A stretch of 64,000 bases of DNA. Source: Nereocystis luetkeana. Taxonomy: Eukaryota; Sar; Phaeophyceae; Laminariales; Laminariaceae. Positions 60,772 through 64,000 of the stretch are shown piece after piece (positions within the stretch are counted from its first letter, which is position 1; the number at the start of each line of letters is the position of its first letter). The position numbers and the translations under genes were made by a program. The stretch is taken from assembly GCA_031213475.1 (NCBI GenBank), contig JARUPZ010000024.1:5984038-6048037 (forward strand), in the 5' to 3' direction. Below the pieces are notes generated by a model, which ran no database searches, was not told where the DNA came from, and saw nothing but the letters and a program-made list of their open reading frames with translations.

Positions 60772-60859
60772 GCATGAAGCACGAGTAGGTAAATAATATT
60801 TTTTCATGCAGAAGGGTAGGGGTTGTGGGTTTCGTGCATATAAAGCCTCCTCTCTATTT

Positions 60860-61180
60860 TTGGTTTTGTTTGGTTGTCTCCTTTCGGTGAATGTTGACGA
60901 GTGATCAAAGTCCAATAGGTCGTGTTGTGTAGTCCAATAGTCTACTGCTCTAGGCCAATGTGTATCCTTTCTTTGTTTGGTTTCCCCTCGTTTTTTCGTC
61001 CTCTTTCGCGGAATGTTCATGAGCGATCAAAGTTGAAGCTACTGGTGTAGTCCAATAGGCTGCTGTAGTCCAATAGCCTACTGCTGTGGGCCAATAGATT
61101 TTGTTTTCATTACTGGTTTTCCCTCGGTTTTCGTCCTCTTTCGGGGGATTTTTTTCTGAGTGATCAACGTTGAAGCTCAT
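60860..61180. repeat. Three-unit tandem repeat (~110-160 bp)
   Basis: Units marked by GTTTTCGTCCTCTTTCG / TTGTCTCCTTTCGG, then GAGTGATCAAAGT, then AGTCCAATAG and CTACTGCT...GGCCAAT. Unit length varies through loss or gain of AGTCCAATAG blocks. Confidence 0.65.
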
Positions 61181-61423
61181 GCTAAACGTTGTTGGAAGGC
61201 AAACGCAACCATAATAATGTTAGGGATATAATACGCTGATGCTTCGTACCGATACACCGGACGGACGTACTATCAATACAGCGGTTCAAGCAGTAGCTGG
61301 TCCCTCTACAGCAGCGGCGGTCGAGTCGTGCCGGTTGCCCGCCAACACAAGCACCTGTGACATCGCTTGACACAAGCACCTGTGTTGGCACGAGTGGGGG
61401 TTTCACCTTACTATTTTATCAGT

Positions 61424-61536
61424 ATATTTACGGGGGACCCTAGTAAATAGGGACCAAATATGCCTTGTAAAAATACCGAGATATATAGGCTTTCGGCTTC
61501 ACCGTAGGTCCTATTTAATATAGTCCCCCGTAATAG
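61424..61536. mobile_element. MITE family A copy 16
   Basis: TTTACGGGGGACCCTAG ... ATATAGTCCCCCGTAATAG with TA flanks. Centre AAATATGCCTTGTAAAAATA. No insertion. Confidence 0.88.
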
Positions 61537-61897
61537 TAGGAACGTGATGAATGTACGGAACGTTTGTATACAACAAACAGCGTCTTATAACAGACTAAAA
61601 ATAGTCCATCATGCCCATGCACATGCGTACGTATCAGGTGTATTTTTTATGGAAATACGTAAACCCCGGTCGTCGTAGCCGTGATATGTGTGTGTGTCTT
61701 TTTTTTTTTCGTCCGAAATGTAGGCAATTCATCCATCAGCCCACCAGCACCAGCAGCCCGGACCTGTTGCCAATCTTTGAGTGGAATTACTTCGAGCAGA
61801 GCTGTGAATCGGGGATCGGAGCGAAATATATTAATAACTTTTGTATTGAATGAACATTACCAGGTATTATATAAATATTCCCTATATTTCCGGACAA

Positions 61898-62205
61898 CGT
61901 GGTCGGTTTTAGCGTGGAACAACCAGCCCTAAACCCTTGACAGCGCACGTTTTGCCTTGCCTGACATGTCTCCTGACATATTTGCCCTCTTCTGCTTTGG
62001 AACCCCCCGCCCGGTGGTGGAGCAGTCGCACTCTCAAAATTGAAGTTGTCGGGTGACGTGTCAAGCAGGGCAACTCGTGCGCCGTCAAGGGTGTACCCCG
62101 GCATTCGGCACCAAATCCTAGTGGTTTGGTGTCAGTCAAGGCACGTCAAGGCGAAGCTGTTGTCTGTCAAGGGGTGAGAACGCTGTCTCCCGACGTCTTT
62201 GCTCA
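61898..62205. repeat. Dispersed repeat family F, long copy
   Basis: TTAGCGTGGAACAACCAGCC, CCTTGACAGCGCACGTTTTG, ATGTCTCCTGACAT on the left. GTGTCAGTCAAGGCACGTCA, CTGTCTGTCAAGGGGTGAG, CTGTCTCCCGACGTCTTTGC on the right. About 190 bp of other sequence lies between. Confidence 0.6.
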
Positions 62206-62284
62206 AAATCGGTCCAGGGGGGTGCGATGACTCGCGTCGTCCTTGAAGTTGCAGTTGTTATCGTTGACGGGTGTGTTCTGAAAG

Positions 62285-62300
62285 CCCCCCCCCCCCCCCC
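62285..62300. repeat. Poly(C) tract, 5' junction
   Basis: C16, followed by TGCTTCAA. The same C-run plus TGCTTCAA recurs after the family 2 copy (62637-62664). Confidence 0.9.
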
Positions 62301-62406
62301 TGCTTCAATTGTTGGAGGTGTCTCTATTAGGAGTAGGAACGGTGCTCCGTCTCGAAAGGGATGCGTGGTCAATGGTCAAATGACTAAGGTAAGCAACAAA
62401 TGAGTA
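62301..62406 (+). mobile_element. Poly(C) LINE family 1, short 3'-end copy
   Basis: About 100 bp, CAATTGTTGGAGGTGTCTCT ... GGTAAGCAACAAATGAGTAC followed by C18. Identical in layout to the LINE 3' end at 18894. TGCTTCAA at its 5' junction is probably half of a target duplication. Confidence 0.9.
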
Positions 62407-62424
62407 CCCCCCCCCCCCCCCCCC

Positions 62425-62636
62425 TCCGCCTCAAAAGCGGTTCTTAGTAGGATGCAGCTCACCGTCCAATGCGACTCGCCAGACACCTCACGGCGCTTCG
62501 CGCTTGGTGCAAGCAATGTCTGCCTGGTCGGTGAAAACCCGACATGCTCCGTCCCGGCATTGTAGGGATGCGAGGGTCTATGGTCATACGACTACGGCCA
62601 TGCATGAGATCGAGTACATCTCTCCTATCGAGTACA
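62425..62636 (+). mobile_element. Poly(C) retroposon family 2 copy downstream of the family 1 copy
   Basis: TCCGCCTCAAAAGCGGTTCT ... GAGATCGAGTACATCTCTCC ... CGAGTACAC followed by C21. It is separated from the preceding family 1 copy only by a C-run. The order (family 1, C-run, family 2, C-run) equals that at 18.76-20.92 kb. Confidence 0.92.
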
Positions 62637-62659
62637 CCCCCCCCCCCCCCCCCCCCTGC

Positions 62660-63833
62660 TTCAAATGCCCCGAGATGTGAGACGAAACCTGGGCTGCGGC
62701 CAGCAGCCACCAGCAATCGAAACCTCGATTTTTTATGGCTTGCAAAGAGTATATTTTTGACGCGTGTATATAGATATCACAACTGTACCTTGGATGCTTC
62801 TATAGTGTCCTATGTGTAGTAAAGAAATAATACAAGGTGGCCAATCCACATACATGTGTATTGTGTGCAAATCATCCATCACCCAATCCGCACCCGATGT
62901 ATCACACCCTCGCTACTCGCCCTTTTGAGTTTCACAGCTGTCAGATGTTTGTTCCCTCTCAATACGGAAAAAAACATGCTTCATGAAGTAATATAAACCC
63001 GTACGAGTAGTACGCGCCATCGAAGCATCATACATCAACCTGCGCTAGCATGCAAAAAAAATGTGAGTTTCGACCAAAGCCTCGACCTCATCACAGCTCT
63101 CACAGCTCCATGTTTTTTTTTTTTTTGTAAAACGTTTTTTTTTGTTTCTAGTAATTCCTGGCAATCATTTTTTTTTTTTTTCTTTGTCTTGTCACTGCTG
63201 TCACCTGCTGTACCAGGTACGGCCACGAGTATGCCAGTATAAAATATGCCCTTTTTTCTTGCTGTGGAATACTGCTGTCATACATACCCCCGTGCATAAT
63301 CTGTGTGTCACTGCTGCTGCTGCTGCTGGCGTATGATTCAAATCCCGGTGAAACGGTCCTTCGGGCGCCGAGAGCGCGACAGGTTAGAATTGGCGAACGC
63401 TGTGACCCTCTTGGGGAAGCTTTTATAACCCTCTTGTGGAGGCGTTTACATAGCTGCGAGCAGAAAAAAAAAACGACGAGAGAGTGCGATCTCACCGAAA
63501 GTCACTGCCGAGATACGTACGCAACGGGCTCTCTGTCTTGGGACTTTAGAGGGGGGAAAAAAAAAATGCCGATACCGCATGACGTGTACGACAACGGCCG
63601 CTGCTGCGCAATCGGGGGGTGATACGAATTGGTGTCGTCCGAGTCACAATTGTTGGATGCAACGAGTCGTGGGCACTGGAGCGAGATGATCCCACCCGTT
63701 ACTGCCGGACGCTTCAAGCTGCTCTTTATGTATGACGGTTGAAAACACCACAAGTTACCGTTGTGTTTTTCGTCCCTTGTCTCGAGCTCCAAGAGGGGGT
63801 CATTGACAGCAGGAAGTAGAGCTTGCATGTTTG
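62660..63833. other. Stretch without supported gene
   Basis: T-runs at 63113-63126 and 63168-63181, short CTG runs near 63312-63328, TACCAGGTA at 63211. No gene recognised. Confidence 0.4.
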
Positions 63834-64000
63834 CCTGCGCCCGTGTGGCACATAAAGCTCACCACGTCGCAGATCGGATATACCGCTGCCTCGGCGGCTT
63901 GCTACGATGCTCTTCCTGCGCCCGTGTGGCACACAAAGCTCACCATGTCGCAGATCGGATACACCGCTGCCTCGGCGGCTTGCTACGATGCTCTTCCTGC
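63726..64000 (-). CDS. Partial ORF with 27-residue repeats (runs off the window)
   Basis: The minus-strand frame is open from the window edge to a stop near 63726. An 81-bp unit starts at 63834 and 63915 and would restart at about 63996, giving the repeat KSIVASRRGSG-S/DLR-x-GEL-VPHGRR with few changes. A period divisible by three and an intact frame would suit a coding repeat, but other frames are also open and the residue composition is not typical. It could equally be a non-coding minisatellite. Confidence 0.25.
   Translation of the reverse strand, partial: RKSIVASRRGSGVSDLRHGELCVPHGRRKSIVASRRGSGISDLRRGELYVPHGRRQTCKLYFLLSMTPSWSSRQGTKNTTVTCGVFNRHT

Overview
This window is eukaryotic nuclear DNA. 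It has spliced coding exons with GT-AG borders, a very high density of transposable elements and microsatellites, long homopolymer runs, and no operon-like gene packing. No rRNA or convincing functional tRNA gene was seen. The exon style, interstitial TTAGGG-like repeats and element types would suit a large-genome alga or another stramenopile such as a brown alga. That placement is inference; nothing in the window proves it.

The best-supported host gene is an aspartyl/asparaginyl beta-hydroxylase-type 2-oxoglutarate oxygenase on the minus strand. Four exons (40186-40038, 38503-38369, 30227-30050, 16378-16269) lie in protein order, and the junction phases that can be checked agree. About 0.57 kb of exon is spread over 24 kb. 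The introns (1.5, 8.1 and 13.7 kb) hold a Ty3-type LTR element, a LINE, more than a dozen MITEs and several expanded microsatellites. Two further minus-strand exon candidates lie downstream: one with a PH-like motif at 13.0 kb and one resembling an APC-type permease at 10.2 kb.

The rest is mostly mobile DNA. (1) Family A: about 17 MITEs of 105-130 bp with TTACGGGGG... termini and a TA target. (2) Family B: about 17 hairpin MITEs of about 95 bp, with CCCTTTTAGGACCGCAG... termini flanked by TTAA, like piggyBac-type elements. (3) A LINE (family 1; 3 copies) and a short retroposon (family 2; 9 copies) that end in poly(C) and sit inside poly(C) runs. Their target duplications include the C-run. 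(4) Two tRNA-headed SINE families, one in tandem arrays (8.3-8.8 and 50.2-50.7 kb) and one with a poly(A) tail (13.8, 15.8, 57.1 and 59.9 kb). (5) A second, unrelated LINE (5.15-6.71 kb). (6) A nearly complete Ty3-type LTR element with its 3' pol deleted (21.4-25.9 kb), and two decayed retroelement regions (1.9-3.4 and 45.8-47.7 kb). (7) An 820-bp TAA-flanked TIR element (26.2-27.0 kb) and a related perfect 84-bp palindrome (36.34-36.42 kb).

Two signals stand out as possibly undescribed. One is the poly(C)-tract-targeting retroposons, whose LINE stop codon falls inside the conserved 3'-terminal motif TGAGTAC and which pile up head-to-tail. The other is a strong excess of the 9-mer TACC(A/T)GGTA (about 30 exact copies, about 0.5 expected) and of TACAGCAGTA/TACTGCTGTA (11 exact copies, about 0.1 expected). 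Comparison of MITE A copies shows that the 9-mers arise by insertion at a TA dinucleotide, which looks like the footprint of a TA-specific transposon.

Region by region: 0-3.4 kb GC-rich decayed coding DNA; 3.4-9 kb tandem repeat, LINE and SINE array; 9-16 kb microsatellites and exon candidates; 16-40 kb the hydroxylase gene with transposon-filled introns; 40-45.7 kb repeats and one anonymous ORF; 45.7-49 kb decayed pol; 49-64 kb SINEs, MITEs, a dense cluster of the TACCWGGTA motif, and a tandem repeat at the right edge.
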